Assembly: GCA_012727415.1 (NCBI GenBank)
Contig: JAAYHI010000007.1
Coordinates: forward strand, 1 to 11,597
Direction of reading: 5' to 3'
Length of the DNA: 11,597 nt
DNA from: Bacillota bacterium
GTDB taxonomy: Bacteria > Bacillota > Proteinivoracia > UBA4975
The notes beneath the pieces were generated by a model. It worked only from the letters and a program-made list of their open reading frames with translations. It ran no database searches and was not told the DNA's origin. Both the position numbers and the translations under genes were made by a program. This document shows, piece by piece, positions 1-6,068 of the stretch (the stretch's first letter is position 1; each line of letters opens with the position of its first letter).

Positions 1-331
1 CAGACATCTTGGCTACCGGCACCCCCGCTGCCGCTACCAGGGGGGCCAGCACCATGGTGGTAGTATCGCCGACGCCGCCGGTGCTGTGCTTATCGACTTT
101 GATGCCTTCAATTCCGGACAGGTCCACCCGGGTGCCGCTGTTGACCATGGCCTCGGTGAGCCAGGCAATCTCCCGAGTTTTCATCCCCCGGAAATACACC
201 GCCATCGCCCAGGCGGCCATCTGATAATCTTCTATATCTTCCCTGACATAGCCGTCGATGAGAAAAGAGATTTCTTCTCTGCTGAGGCCAATGCCATCTC
301 TGGTTTTACGAATAATGTCATAGGGCCGCAT
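1..331 (-). CDS. pdp: Pyrimidine-nucleoside phosphorylase, N-terminal part (cut by left edge)
   Basis: The visible 110 residues are the N-terminus of a thymidine/pyrimidine-nucleoside phosphorylase, which splits uridine, thymidine or deoxyuridine with phosphate into base and (deoxy)ribose-1-phosphate in the cytosol. The start reads MRPYDIIRKTRDG, the usual beginning of the family, and residues 81-89 are KHSTGGVGD, the glycine-rich phosphate-binding loop; VPVAKMS follows at the cut edge. Full-length family members are about 430 residues, so roughly three quarters lies outside the window. The ATG at 331-329 is preceded by an AGAGGG ribosome binding site. The gene overlaps the end of the upstream phosphorylase gene by 14 bases, so it is the fifth gene of the xerD-deoB operon and is probably translationally coupled. 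Family assignment is firm. The choice of Pdp over DeoA (thymidine-only) rests on general resemblance to Gram-positive Pdp sequences and is less certain. Confidence 0.9.
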   Translation of the reverse strand, partial: MRPYDIIRKTRDGIGLSREEISFLIDGYVREDIEDYQMAAWAMAVYFRGMKTREIAWLTEAMVNSGTRVDLSGIEGIKVDKHSTGGVGDTTTMVLAPLVAAAGVPVAKMS

Positions 332-1151
332 CTGTACTGACCCTCTTTAACCAACCCCGCACCAGGGCAATGAACTTGGGCCGGGTCTGGTTGGCAATTT
401 TGACAACCTGCTCATGGGTCAAGGGTTCAAGCTCATCGGGCAGGGACATGTCAGTGATGCAGGAAATGCCCAACACCCTCATGCCCAAGTAGTTGGCGAC
501 AATTACTTCGGGGATGGTGGACATCCCCACGGTATCGGAGCCGTAGGCAATGAGCCTCCGCACTTCCGCAGGAGTGCTGTAAGTGGGACCGCTGATGGCG
601 ATGTACACCCCTTGTTGCAGTTTCAGGCCCAACTCTTCTCCCACCTGCAGCGCCAGCTGCCTGTACTCAGCATCATAGGCCTGAGACATGTCGGGAAAGC
701 GGGGCCCCAGTTCCTCATAATTGGGCCCGATGAGGGGATTGGGCAGGATGTTGATATGATCAGTGATGAGCATTAAATCCCCGGCCTTGAACCTGGGGTT
801 GAGGCCACCGCAGGCATTGGTCACCACCAGGCTCCTGCAGCCCAGGGCATGGAGCACGTAGACAGGGAAGGTAACCTGCTGCATTGTATAACCTTCATAA
901 AAGTGAAAGCGCCCCTGCATGGCGGCAACCTTTTTTCCCTCTAATGTGCCCAGGACCAGGCGCCCGGCATGGCCTTCAACGGTAGAGACAGGAAAATGCG
1001 GGATGCCAGCATACTCAATAATTACGGGATCTTCAATATCTTCCGCCAAAGTTCCCAGGCCGGAGCCGAGGATTAAGGCGATATCCGGTTGGAAATCTGT
1101 AATTTTCCGGATAAAGTCCCTGGCTTCGCGAATTTTGTCTGTCAACTTCAT
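318..1151 (-). CDS. Second trimeric-type purine nucleoside phosphorylase paralog, altered base-binding residues
   Basis: A 277-residue member of the trimeric PNP/MTAP family, which phosphorolyses purine nucleosides. Phosphate- and sugar-site motifs are intact: GSGLG at 29-33, GHAGRL at 60-65, QGRFHFYEG at 79-87, TNACGG at 111-116 and MSTIPEV at 210-216. The base pocket differs from the neighbouring paralog: the GP-x-F-E-T motif is GPTYST, with Ser192 in place of Glu, and the following motif is CITD, with Asp234 in place of Asn. Human MTAP, which binds adenine, has Ser and Asp at these positions. His246, matching the residue that contacts the 5'-hydroxyl in PNP and is lost in MTAP, is kept. 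I infer a 6-aminopurine nucleoside (adenosine-like) phosphorylase rather than an MTA enzyme. The ATG at 1151 overlaps the upstream stop as ATGA and has an AAGGAGG site. The reading frame is intact, so this is not a pseudogene. Family is certain, specificity is inferred. Confidence 0.92.
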   Translation of the reverse strand: MKLTDKIREARDFIRKITDFQPDIALILGSGLGTLAEDIEDPVIIEYAGIPHFPVSTVEGHAGRLVLGTLEGKKVAAMQGRFHFYEGYTMQQVTFPVYVLHALGCRSLVVTNACGGLNPRFKAGDLMLITDHINILPNPLIGPNYEELGPRFPDMSQAYDAEYRQLALQVGEELGLKLQQGVYIAISGPTYSTPAEVRRLIAYGSDTVGMSTIPEVIVANYLGMRVLGISCITDMSLPDELEPLTHEQVVKIANQTRPKFIALVRGWLKRVSTDAAL

Positions 1152-1990
1152 TGGGGAATCCTCCTTCCAATCAGGGCGATGATTTCCGTTACCAAAGCCT
1201 GAAAATTGCTTTGGACTTTTTTTGTGACATCTATGACCTCTTGATGGTCGAGTTTCTCTGCCCCCAGGCCTGCAGCCATGTTGGTGATGCAGGAGATGCC
1301 CAGCACCTTCATGCCGGCATGGACAGCAGTGATGACCTCGGGGACTGTAGACATGCCTACGGCATCGGCACCCAGGCGGCGGAAGCTTTGAATCTCTGCC
1401 GGAGTCTCAAAGCATGGTCCCGTAACTGAGAGATACACCCCCTGCTGTAAATTAAGCTTCAGTCCTGTGGCCGCCTCCAGGGCAAGTTCCCTTAATTCCG
1501 GTGTATAGGCCCTGGACATATCAGGGAAACGCGGCCCGAAGCGGTCGGGGTTGGGTCCTATCAGGGGATTGTCTCCCGTCATATTGATGTGGTCGGCAAT
1601 GAGCATGAGGTCGCCGACGCGAAAATCCGGGTTGATGCCGCCGGCAGCATTGGTGACAATTAAGATTTCCGCCCCCAGGGAGCGCATTGTCCACAGGGCG
1701 AAGGCAATCTGGCGCTGGCTGTGACCCTCGTAATAGTGAAAGCGCCCCTGCATGGCCACCGCATCGACGCCCTGCAGCTTTCCCCAGACCAGGCGGCCGG
1801 CATGACCGGGAATGGTGGCTGGGGGAAAACCCGGAATATCCCGGTAATCCACCGCCACTGCCTCCTGAAAGCTGCCTGCCAGCCCTCCCAGGCCTGAACC
1901 GAGAATCAGGGCTATCCTGGGCTTGCCGAATCCCCGCTGCCGCAGGGACTCCACTGCTTCGTCCAGCAATTTATACGTGCTTTCCATCAT
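1148..1990 (-). CDS. punA: Purine nucleoside phosphorylase, inosine/guanosine type
   Basis: A 280-residue trimeric purine nucleoside phosphorylase, which converts inosine, guanosine and their deoxy forms with phosphate to base and (deoxy)ribose-1-phosphate. Motifs in order are GSGLGG (31-36), GHAGRL (62-67), QGRFHYYEG (81-89), TNAAGG (113-118), GPCFETPAE (191-199) and SCITN (233-237). Glu195 and Asn237 match the human Glu201/Asn243 pair that selects 6-oxopurines, and His249 matches the 5'-hydroxyl contact. Length is typical. The gene opens with two adjacent ATG codons. The first (1990) overlaps the deoB stop as ATGA but sits very close to the GAGGTGA ribosome site; the second (1987) is better spaced and still touches the deoB stop, so the true start may be 1987. 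It is co-transcribed with deoB and the second phosphorylase. Bacillus has the same deoB-punA order (drm-pupG). Confidence 0.96.
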   Translation of the reverse strand: MMESTYKLLDEAVESLRQRGFGKPRIALILGSGLGGLAGSFQEAVAVDYRDIPGFPPATIPGHAGRLVWGKLQGVDAVAMQGRFHYYEGHSQRQIAFALWTMRSLGAEILIVTNAAGGINPDFRVGDLMLIADHINMTGDNPLIGPNPDRFGPRFPDMSRAYTPELRELALEAATGLKLNLQQGVYLSVTGPCFETPAEIQSFRRLGADAVGMSTVPEVITAVHAGMKVLGISCITNMAAGLGAEKLDHQEVIDVTKKVQSNFQALVTEIIALIGRRIPQ

Positions 1991-3150
1991 CTCACCTCAT
2001 CTGCGAAACTTGTACCTGGACTGTCATATTCTATGTTGAAGAAATCCGCCAGGGAAGCGGATATATCGGCAAAGGTTCTGCGGGTACCCAGGTTGACACC
2101 GCTTTTCAGGCGGGGTCCGTACACCAGCAGGGGCACATATTCCCTGGAGTGATCAGTGCTGGGGGTGGTGGGATCACAGCCATGGTCAGCGGTGATGATG
2201 AGAATGTCCTCCTCCGCCATGGCCTGGATTATCCGGCCAATTCCCGCATCCACTTCCTCCAGGGCCCGGGCATAGCCCTCGGGGTTGTTGCGGTGGCCAA
2301 AGAGCATATCGAAGTCCACTAAGTTGGCGAAAATCAGGTCGCCGCTGCTGTCCTTCATGACCCGGAGGATTGTTTCAATGCCGTCATTGTTGTCCTTGGT
2401 TTTATGGCTTTCAGCAATCCCCCGGCCGGAGTAGATGTCCTTAATTTTGCCAACGCCAATAACCCTCCTGCCCTGCGCGGCAAGGGCATCCAGCACCGTA
2501 CGTGTCTCTGGTTCTAGGGCATAATCCCTGCGGTTGGCTGTGCGGGTAAAGGCACCGGGCTGACCAATAAAGGGGCGGGCGATCACTCTGGCCACCTTAT
2601 ATTCTCCATGCAGCAATTCCCTGGCAATGGTACAGATGCGGTACTGCTCCTCCAGGGGTATAACTTCCTCGTGGGCGGCAATTTGAAACACACTGTCGGC
2701 AGAAGTGTAGACAATTGGATTGCCCGTCTTCATATGTTCCTCACCGAGATCAGCAATAATCTCCGTCCCGGAAGCAGCATAGTTGCCCAGGACACCCCGG
2801 CCAATCCGGCGGCTGAATTCTGCAATCAGCTCGGCTGGGAACCCACGGGGGTAAGTGCGAAAAGGTTCGGAGACAATGACACCGGCCATTTCCCAGTGGC
2901 CGGTGATGGTGTCTTTGCCTTCGGCTGCCTCGGCCATGCGCCCGTAACAACCCTTTGGCTTCTCCAGGGGGGAGAGGCCGCTGACCTCAACGATATTGGC
3001 CAATCCCAGCCTTTCCATTACCGGCAAAGCCAATCCCCCTACGGCAAGGGCTACATGGCTCAAGGTATTGCTGCCCTCATCGCCATACTTATGGGCATCC
3101 GGCAAAGCGCCAATGCCAACGCTGTCCAATACAACAAGCAGTACTCTCAT
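1987..3150 (-). CDS. deoB: Phosphopentomutase
   Basis: A 387-residue manganese-dependent phosphopentomutase of the alkaline-phosphatase superfamily. It interconverts ribose-1-phosphate with ribose-5-phosphate, and the deoxy pair, linking the downstream nucleoside phosphorylases to the pentose phosphate pathway and deoxyribose-phosphate aldolase. Every expected active-site residue is visible: Asp9 (VVLDSVGIG), the phospho-acceptor Thr81 (GKDTITGHWEM), Asp281 and His286 (DFDMLFGH), Asp322/His323 (ADHG) and His334. All match the Bacillus cereus enzyme with a constant offset of 4 or 5 residues. Full length for the family. ATG at 3150 has an AGGGGG ribosome site about 6 bases upstream. The gene starts 17 bases after the xerD stop and its own stop overlaps the punA start. 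It is almost certainly transcribed with xerD, as in the Bacillus ripX-drm arrangement. Confidence 0.97.
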   Translation of the reverse strand: MRVLLVVLDSVGIGALPDAHKYGDEGSNTLSHVALAVGGLALPVMERLGLANIVEVSGLSPLEKPKGCYGRMAEAAEGKDTITGHWEMAGVIVSEPFRTYPRGFPAELIAEFSRRIGRGVLGNYAASGTEIIADLGEEHMKTGNPIVYTSADSVFQIAAHEEVIPLEEQYRICTIARELLHGEYKVARVIARPFIGQPGAFTRTANRRDYALEPETRTVLDALAAQGRRVIGVGKIKDIYSGRGIAESHKTKDNNDGIETILRVMKDSSGDLIFANLVDFDMLFGHRNNPEGYARALEEVDAGIGRIIQAMAEEDILIITADHGCDPTTPSTDHSREYVPLLVYGPRLKSGVNLGTRRTFADISASLADFFNIEYDSPGTSFADEVR

Positions 3151-3167
3151 ATTGACCCCCTCATGCC

Positions 3168-4061
3168 CTATTTCTTTGCCCGGGGATGAGACTGCTGATA
3201 TACATCCCGCAGGTGAATGGCGGTGACTTGAGTATATATCTGAGTTGTGGAAATATCTGAGTGGCCCAGCATCTCCTGAACTGAACGGAGGTCAGCGCCA
3301 TTTTCCAGCAGATGGGTGGCAAAGGAATGGCGCAGGGTATGAGGAGTGATATCCCCTTGAAAACCAGCCTGCCGCACATACTTTTTCAGGATCTTCCAAA
3401 ATCCTTGCCGGGTGAGGCGGCCGCCGTGGAAATTGAGGAATACCGCCTGCTCCTCACTGTTGCGAAGGAGCTTGCCCCTGCCATTTTGCATATAGTTGGC
3501 AACGGCTTCAATTGCCGACTTGCCCATGGGCACAATGCGCTCCTTTGAGCCCTTGCCCAGGCAGCGCAAAAAGCCCATTTCCAGATTGACGTCGACAATA
3601 TTTAACTCCACTAATTCCGATACCCGGATTCCAGTGGCATACAGAAGCTCCAGCATGGCCTTGTCCCTAAGGCCTGCAGGAGTGCGGGTATTAGGCTGCT
3701 CCAGCAAGGTGGCCACCTGGGATACAGTCATGACATTGGGCAGACGTTTTGGAATCTTAGGGGCATCCAATTCGCTGGCCGGGTTGGTCTTGACCAGATT
3801 CTCAACAACTAAAAAGCTGTAAAAAGAGCGAATGGCGGCAAGATTTCTGGAAATGGTGGCTGGGGCGCGGCGCTGGGTATGTAGGTCCTCAATAAATGAC
3901 ATAATTGTTCGCCGGTCGACGTCAGCCAGATTGTCGACGTCATGGCGGCGCAAATACCTGGTAAACTTATTGAGGTCACGGCGATAGCTGTCAAGAGTAT
4001 TCTGGGCGAGCCCCCGCTCCACCTTGAGATGCAGCATGTAGGTATCCACCATTTGTTCCAT
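3168..4061 (-). CDS. xerD: Site-specific tyrosine recombinase XerD
   Basis: A 297-residue tyrosine recombinase that, with XerC or a similar partner, would resolve chromosome dimers at dif. The N-terminal SAM-like core-binding domain spans about residues 1-85 (HLKVERGLAQNTLDSYRRDL near the start) and the catalytic domain about 108-290. The full catalytic set is present: Arg146 (TGIRVSEL), Lys173 (GKGSKER), His241 and Arg244 (HTLRHSFATHLL), His267 (LGHSD) and Tyr276 (TTQIYT). Length and motifs fit chromosomal XerD rather than a phage or integron integrase, and deoB directly downstream is the ancestral Gram-positive context. The ATG at 4061 has an AAAGGAG site 8-9 bases upstream; an internal ATG at 4052 is a weaker choice. 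It is the first gene of the nucleoside salvage operon in this window. No dif-like site was found here. Confidence 0.95.
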   Translation of the reverse strand: MEQMVDTYMLHLKVERGLAQNTLDSYRRDLNKFTRYLRRHDVDNLADVDRRTIMSFIEDLHTQRRAPATISRNLAAIRSFYSFLVVENLVKTNPASELDAPKIPKRLPNVMTVSQVATLLEQPNTRTPAGLRDKAMLELLYATGIRVSELVELNIVDVNLEMGFLRCLGKGSKERIVPMGKSAIEAVANYMQNGRGKLLRNSEEQAVFLNFHGGRLTRQGFWKILKKYVRQAGFQGDITPHTLRHSFATHLLENGADLRSVQEMLGHSDISTTQIYTQVTAIHLRDVYQQSHPRAKK

Positions 4062-4097
4062 GGGCCAAACTCCTTTGCAGCGATATGTCTACTTTCA

Positions 4098-4126
4098 AAC
4101 TTACCATAATTCGCCGCCGGGGTCAA
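4098..4126 (-). promoter_or_regulatory. Weak candidate SigA promoter for xerD-deoB operon
   Basis: On the minus strand a TTGACC -35 (4126-4121) is followed after 17 bases by TAAGTT (4103-4098). The -35 is good, but the -10 matches only three of six consensus bases. It lies 37 bases upstream of the xerD start, in the only gap before the operon. Transcription could instead enter from the small upstream gene. Confidence 0.3.
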
Positions 4127-4151
4127 AAGGCCCACGCCGCAAAGAAATGAC

Positions 4152-4349
4152 TTACATGCCCGATTGGGCGAATTTCTGCAGCTCTGCTAAAATTTCCGCC
4201 CATTTTTCGATTTTGCGGCTGCTGACAAGGGCGGCAGCCCGGAGAAAATCTCCGCTGAGGATAAATCCCAGCACACCAAAGGCTAAGATAATCATGGCTA
4301 TTACAGGACGGGTGAATACCAGGAACAGCACCGGCCTCTCTCTTCTCAT
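4152..4349 (-). CDS. Small single-pass membrane protein of unknown function
   Basis: A predicted 65-residue protein I do not recognise. It begins MRRERPVLFLVF, has one hydrophobic segment at about residues 15-32 (VIAMIILAFGVLGFIL) and ends in a charged, helical tail (SSRKIEKWAEILAELQKF). The start at 4349 was chosen because it follows a GGGGGTGG ribosome site; an in-frame upstream ATG at 4403 would start inside the terminator stem of the preceding gene. The gene ends 90 bases before xerD in the same orientation. In Bacillus a small membrane protein gene (yqzK, DUF4227) sits just before xerD, so this could be a positional analogue, but I see no clear sequence match. Alternatively it could be a chance reading frame. 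The clean transmembrane segment, start signal and position make it plausible. Confidence 0.55.
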   Translation of the reverse strand: MRRERPVLFLVFTRPVIAMIILAFGVLGFILSGDFLRAAALVSSRKIEKWAEILAELQKFAQSGM

Positions 4350-4356
4350 CTGCCCA

Positions 4357-4383
4357 CCCCCTGCTTCAAATATATGCAGGGGG
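4357..4383 (-). promoter_or_regulatory. Inverted repeat covering the ribosome site of the small membrane protein
   Basis: A perfect 8-bp inverted repeat: CCCCCTGC (4357-4364), 11-base AT-rich loop, GCAGGGGG (4376-4383). In the minus-strand RNA the 3' arm GCAGGGGG is part of the purine-rich ribosome site just before the start at 4349, so the hairpin would hide it. It begins right after the U-tract of the upstream terminator. No T-run follows on either strand, so it is unlikely to be a terminator. The regulatory role is inferred. Confidence 0.5.
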
Positions 4384-4384
4384 C

Positions 4385-4416
4385 AAAAAAAGCAGTCCGG
4401 CAAAGCCGGGCTGCTT
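4385..4416 (-). terminator. Intrinsic terminator of the PAP2 phosphatase gene
   Basis: The minus-strand RNA forms a 10-bp stem, GCAGCCCGGC with GCCGGACTGC, around a three-base loop, with one C-A mismatch, followed by seven U. Two flanking A-U pairs extend it, so the TAA stop at 4417-4415 overlaps the foot of the stem. On the plus strand the same stem lacks a U-tract, so it should act only on minus-strand transcripts. The mismatch may allow some read-through into the small downstream gene, for which no promoter is visible. Confidence 0.8.
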
Positions 4417-5290
4417 AACTGTCCCTTCGGTACAATCTCAATGCTTTAAAGCACAAGGGCGCCAGCAGAGCGACCCACCAACCCAGGATAAAGTAGCGGC
4501 AAAAAGTGGCGGTGTAGTACAGGGGGGTAGCCTCAAGGGGATTGGCAAACAGACTGAGCAAAATTGGCTTGAGACCGGAATGGAGTGCAAAGAGCACGGC
4601 TATCCCCAGCGAGGCTTTAATGACATTTTGCCACCAGTGGCCCTTGACATTGAAGCGCACATAGTCAGCCTCCAGGCGGTATCCCCACAGTGCACTTAAC
4701 AAAAAACCTGCAGCCAGGGGGCCGTCCCCCACGGGGTGGAGCAACAGCATCACGGCACAAAGGGCGAGGCTGGCCAAAAACCACTGCCAGAGACTAAATT
4801 TTATTTTTATTTTGCGATAAAGGAATTCATAAAGAACAATCCAGATGATGCCGATCAGTATTCCCGCGAGAATATCGTGGGGGAAGTGAACTCCCAGGTA
4901 GACGCGGGAAAAAGCCACCAGAAGGCTGAGTATCGCCGCAACCACAAATGCCCAGGGCCGCTTTATCTGCACTGCCAGGTAGCCCCAGAAACTGGTGCTC
5001 CCCTGGGCATGGCCGCTGGGGAATGAATATCCCCCCTGCTCAATCTTGTGCAGGCTCACCGGCGGGCGGACAATTTGAAAGATATGCTTGAGGAAAGAAT
5101 TAATCCAGGCGTTGCCCAGGAAGAACACTCCGAAGCGAAGGGCAAATTTTTTGTCGTAGAGCCATAAAAGCAAGGGAATGACCAGGATATAGTACTCTGC
5201 ATCGCCGAGAAAAGTAACGGCCTTGAAAAAACCATCCAGCAGCGGGGTGGAAAACTGCTGCACCCAGGTGATGAAAGTAGTATCGAGCAA
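4415..5290 (-). CDS. PAP2-family integral membrane phosphatase
   Basis: A 291-residue membrane phosphatase of the PAP2 superfamily, which includes undecaprenyl-pyrophosphate, phosphatidic acid and phosphatidylglycerophosphate phosphatases acting on the outer face of the membrane. The three signature motifs are complete: K-x6-RP (Lys68, Arg75, Pro76), PSGH at 91-94, and SR-x5-H-x3-D (Ser128, Arg129, His135, Asp139). Hydrophobic segments lie near 33-46, 50-66, 112-126, 138-157, 168-186 and 188-202, with more towards the C-terminus, giving a longer C-terminal membrane part than minimal PAP2 enzymes. The TTG at 5290 is the chosen start: GGAGG lies 7 bases upstream. A longer frame to 5377 lacks a ribosome site and adds a polar stretch before the conserved start. 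The stop overlaps a terminator, so the gene is probably monocistronic. The exact lipid substrate cannot be read from sequence. Confidence 0.92.
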   Translation of the reverse strand: MLDTTFITWVQQFSTPLLDGFFKAVTFLGDAEYYILVIPLLLWLYDKKFALRFGVFFLGNAWINSFLKHIFQIVRPPVSLHKIEQGGYSFPSGHAQGSTSFWGYLAVQIKRPWAFVVAAILSLLVAFSRVYLGVHFPHDILAGILIGIIWIVLYEFLYRKIKIKFSLWQWFLASLALCAVMLLLHPVGDGPLAAGFLLSALWGYRLEADYVRFNVKGHWWQNVIKASLGIAVLFALHSGLKPILLSLFANPLEATPLYYTATFCRYFILGWWVALLAPLCFKALRLYRRDS

Positions 5291-5397
5291 GATTATACCT
5301 CCAATGACCTTAATTTCTGTTTCTATTCTGCGTGAACAGGGAAAAATCCTTTTTGTCCCACAGGGCCGCGAGGTCAATTAAAGCCAAGATAATTAAT

Positions 5398-5417
5398 TGT
5401 TTTTACCTGTTTTTACT
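5398..5417 (+). repeat. Tandem 10-bp direct repeat abutting a promoter
   Basis: TGTTTTTACC (5398-5407) is followed directly by TGTTTTTACT (5408-5417). The two copies differ only at the last base and are spaced by one DNA helical turn. They end at the first base of the -35 element of the plus-strand promoter. They sit in the 175-base gap between the divergent PAP2 and Uma2 genes and could be an UP-like element or an activator site. The role is inferred. Confidence 0.5.
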
Positions 5418-5445
5418 TTACACCAGTAGGCAAAAAGATTATAAT
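5417..5445 (+). promoter_or_regulatory. SigA-type promoter for the Uma2-capA pair
   Basis: TTTACA (5417-5422), a 17-base spacer, and a perfect TATAAT (5440-5445). Transcription would begin near 5452, which is where the GGAGGT ribosome site starts, so the leader is only about 14 bases. The divergent PAP2 gene has no equally clear promoter in this gap. Confidence 0.85.
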
Positions 5446-5465
5446 TTGGCTGGAGGTGATTCCCG

Positions 5466-6002
5466 ATGCGTGATGAGCTGGAGTTGGAAATCCTGATCGA
5501 ACCAGGATACCGCCTGGAATTGCTTGCCGGTCAATTGGTGTGGGACAGGCCTGCTGAGGTGGCCCACCAGCGCTGCACCCGCAGGTTGCAGCGGATGCTG
5601 GAGGAATACTATTCTCAGATTGATCCCCGAGGGGAAGTGCTGGCATCTGTTGGCTTCGGCCCGGAGGATTCATTCCTGCTTCCTGACCTGATTTATATAT
5701 CCGGAGAACAGCACCAACTGCTCCGCAAGGCATTTATCACCGAGGCCCCTACCCTGGTAGCGGAAATTTCCTCCCCCTCTACCCGGGAAAAAGACTCCAT
5801 CCTGAAATTCAGCATTTGCGAAAGAGCCCGGGTTCAACATTTCTGGCTCCTGGACTATGCGGGGCAAAGGCTGCAATGCTATGCCCTGACTGAAAAGGGC
5901 TATGCCCTGGCGACTGAGGGAGCAAATAATGATATCCTCCACCATCCTGACTTTGCAGGCCTTTCCCTTGAGCTGAGTGCATTGTGGCCCCAGGGCTCCT
6001 AA
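5466..6002 (+). CDS. Uma2-family (DUF820) PD-(D/E)XK nuclease-like protein
   Basis: A 178-residue Uma2-family protein, a restriction-endonuclease-like fold seen in many copies in some bacteria, usually without a defined role. Seen in the sequence: the YRLELLAGQLVWD opening strand (15-27), PDLIYIS with Asp74, LVAEISSPSTREKD with Glu100, and Lys114 in the following helix. Together these give the Asp...Glu-x-x...Lys pattern of the superfamily. The tail HFWLLDYAGQRLQCYAL (125-141) matches the usual YWLVDP strand. Length is typical for the family (about 180-200). The start ATG has a strong GGAGGTG site 7-8 bases upstream. It is the first gene after a SigA promoter and lies 66 bases before capA on the same strand, so the two are probably co-transcribed. 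The catalytic residues look intact, but nuclease activity is not established for most of this family. Confidence 0.9.
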   Translation: MRDELELEILIEPGYRLELLAGQLVWDRPAEVAHQRCTRRLQRMLEEYYSQIDPRGEVLASVGFGPEDSFLLPDLIYISGEQHQLLRKAFITEAPTLVAEISSPSTREKDSILKFSICERARVQHFWLLDYAGQRLQCYALTEKGYALATEGANNDILHHPDFAGLSLELSALWPQGS

Positions 6003-6010
6003 GAGCTGTT

Positions 6011-6058
6011 TCCCCTGCCTCATCTGGTTTCCCTGGGCGGCATATAGATAGCAGGGGA
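6011..6058 (+). promoter_or_regulatory. Inverted repeat covering the capA-family ribosome site
   Basis: TCCCCTGC (6011-6018) pairs perfectly with GCAGGGGA (6051-6058) across a 32-base loop, with two G-T wobbles extending outward. The 3' arm is the first half of the AGGGGAGGG ribosome site at 6053-6061 of the next gene. A competing 7-bp pairing exists: CCCAGGG (5989-5995, end of the Uma2 gene) with CCCTGGG (6031-6037). The two stems interlock, so they would exclude each other or form a pseudoknot. A translational role is inferred. Confidence 0.45.
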
Positions 6059-6068
6059 GGGAAATGGT

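Noticed and set aside
318..1151. Second phosphorylase as a decaying duplicate
   Set aside because: The frame is intact, the phosphate and sugar motifs are kept and the ribosome site is strong; changes are concentrated at base-contact positions, which fits altered specificity better.
1687..2322. Long open frame on the plus strand, 211 codons
   Set aside because: It lies antisense to punA and deoB, both with complete catalytic motifs. Its translation is rich in Pro, Arg and Gly with no recognisable domain.
2608..3189. Long open frame on the plus strand, 193 codons
   Set aside because: Antisense to deoB with no motif or credible ribosome site; a by-product of high-GC codon use.
4062..4151. dif recombination site near xerD
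   Set aside because: I scanned the gap and the other intergenic stretches and saw no dif-like pair of 11-bp inverted arms around a 6-bp centre.
4350..4403. Upstream ATG at 4403 for the small membrane protein
   Set aside because: It lies in the loop and stem of the PAP2 terminator and has no ribosome site.
5291..5377. N-terminal extension of the PAP2 phosphatase from a TTG at 5377
   Set aside because: No ribosome site precedes 5377, the extra residues are polar and Cys/Arg-rich, and TTG 5290 has an ideally spaced GGAGG.
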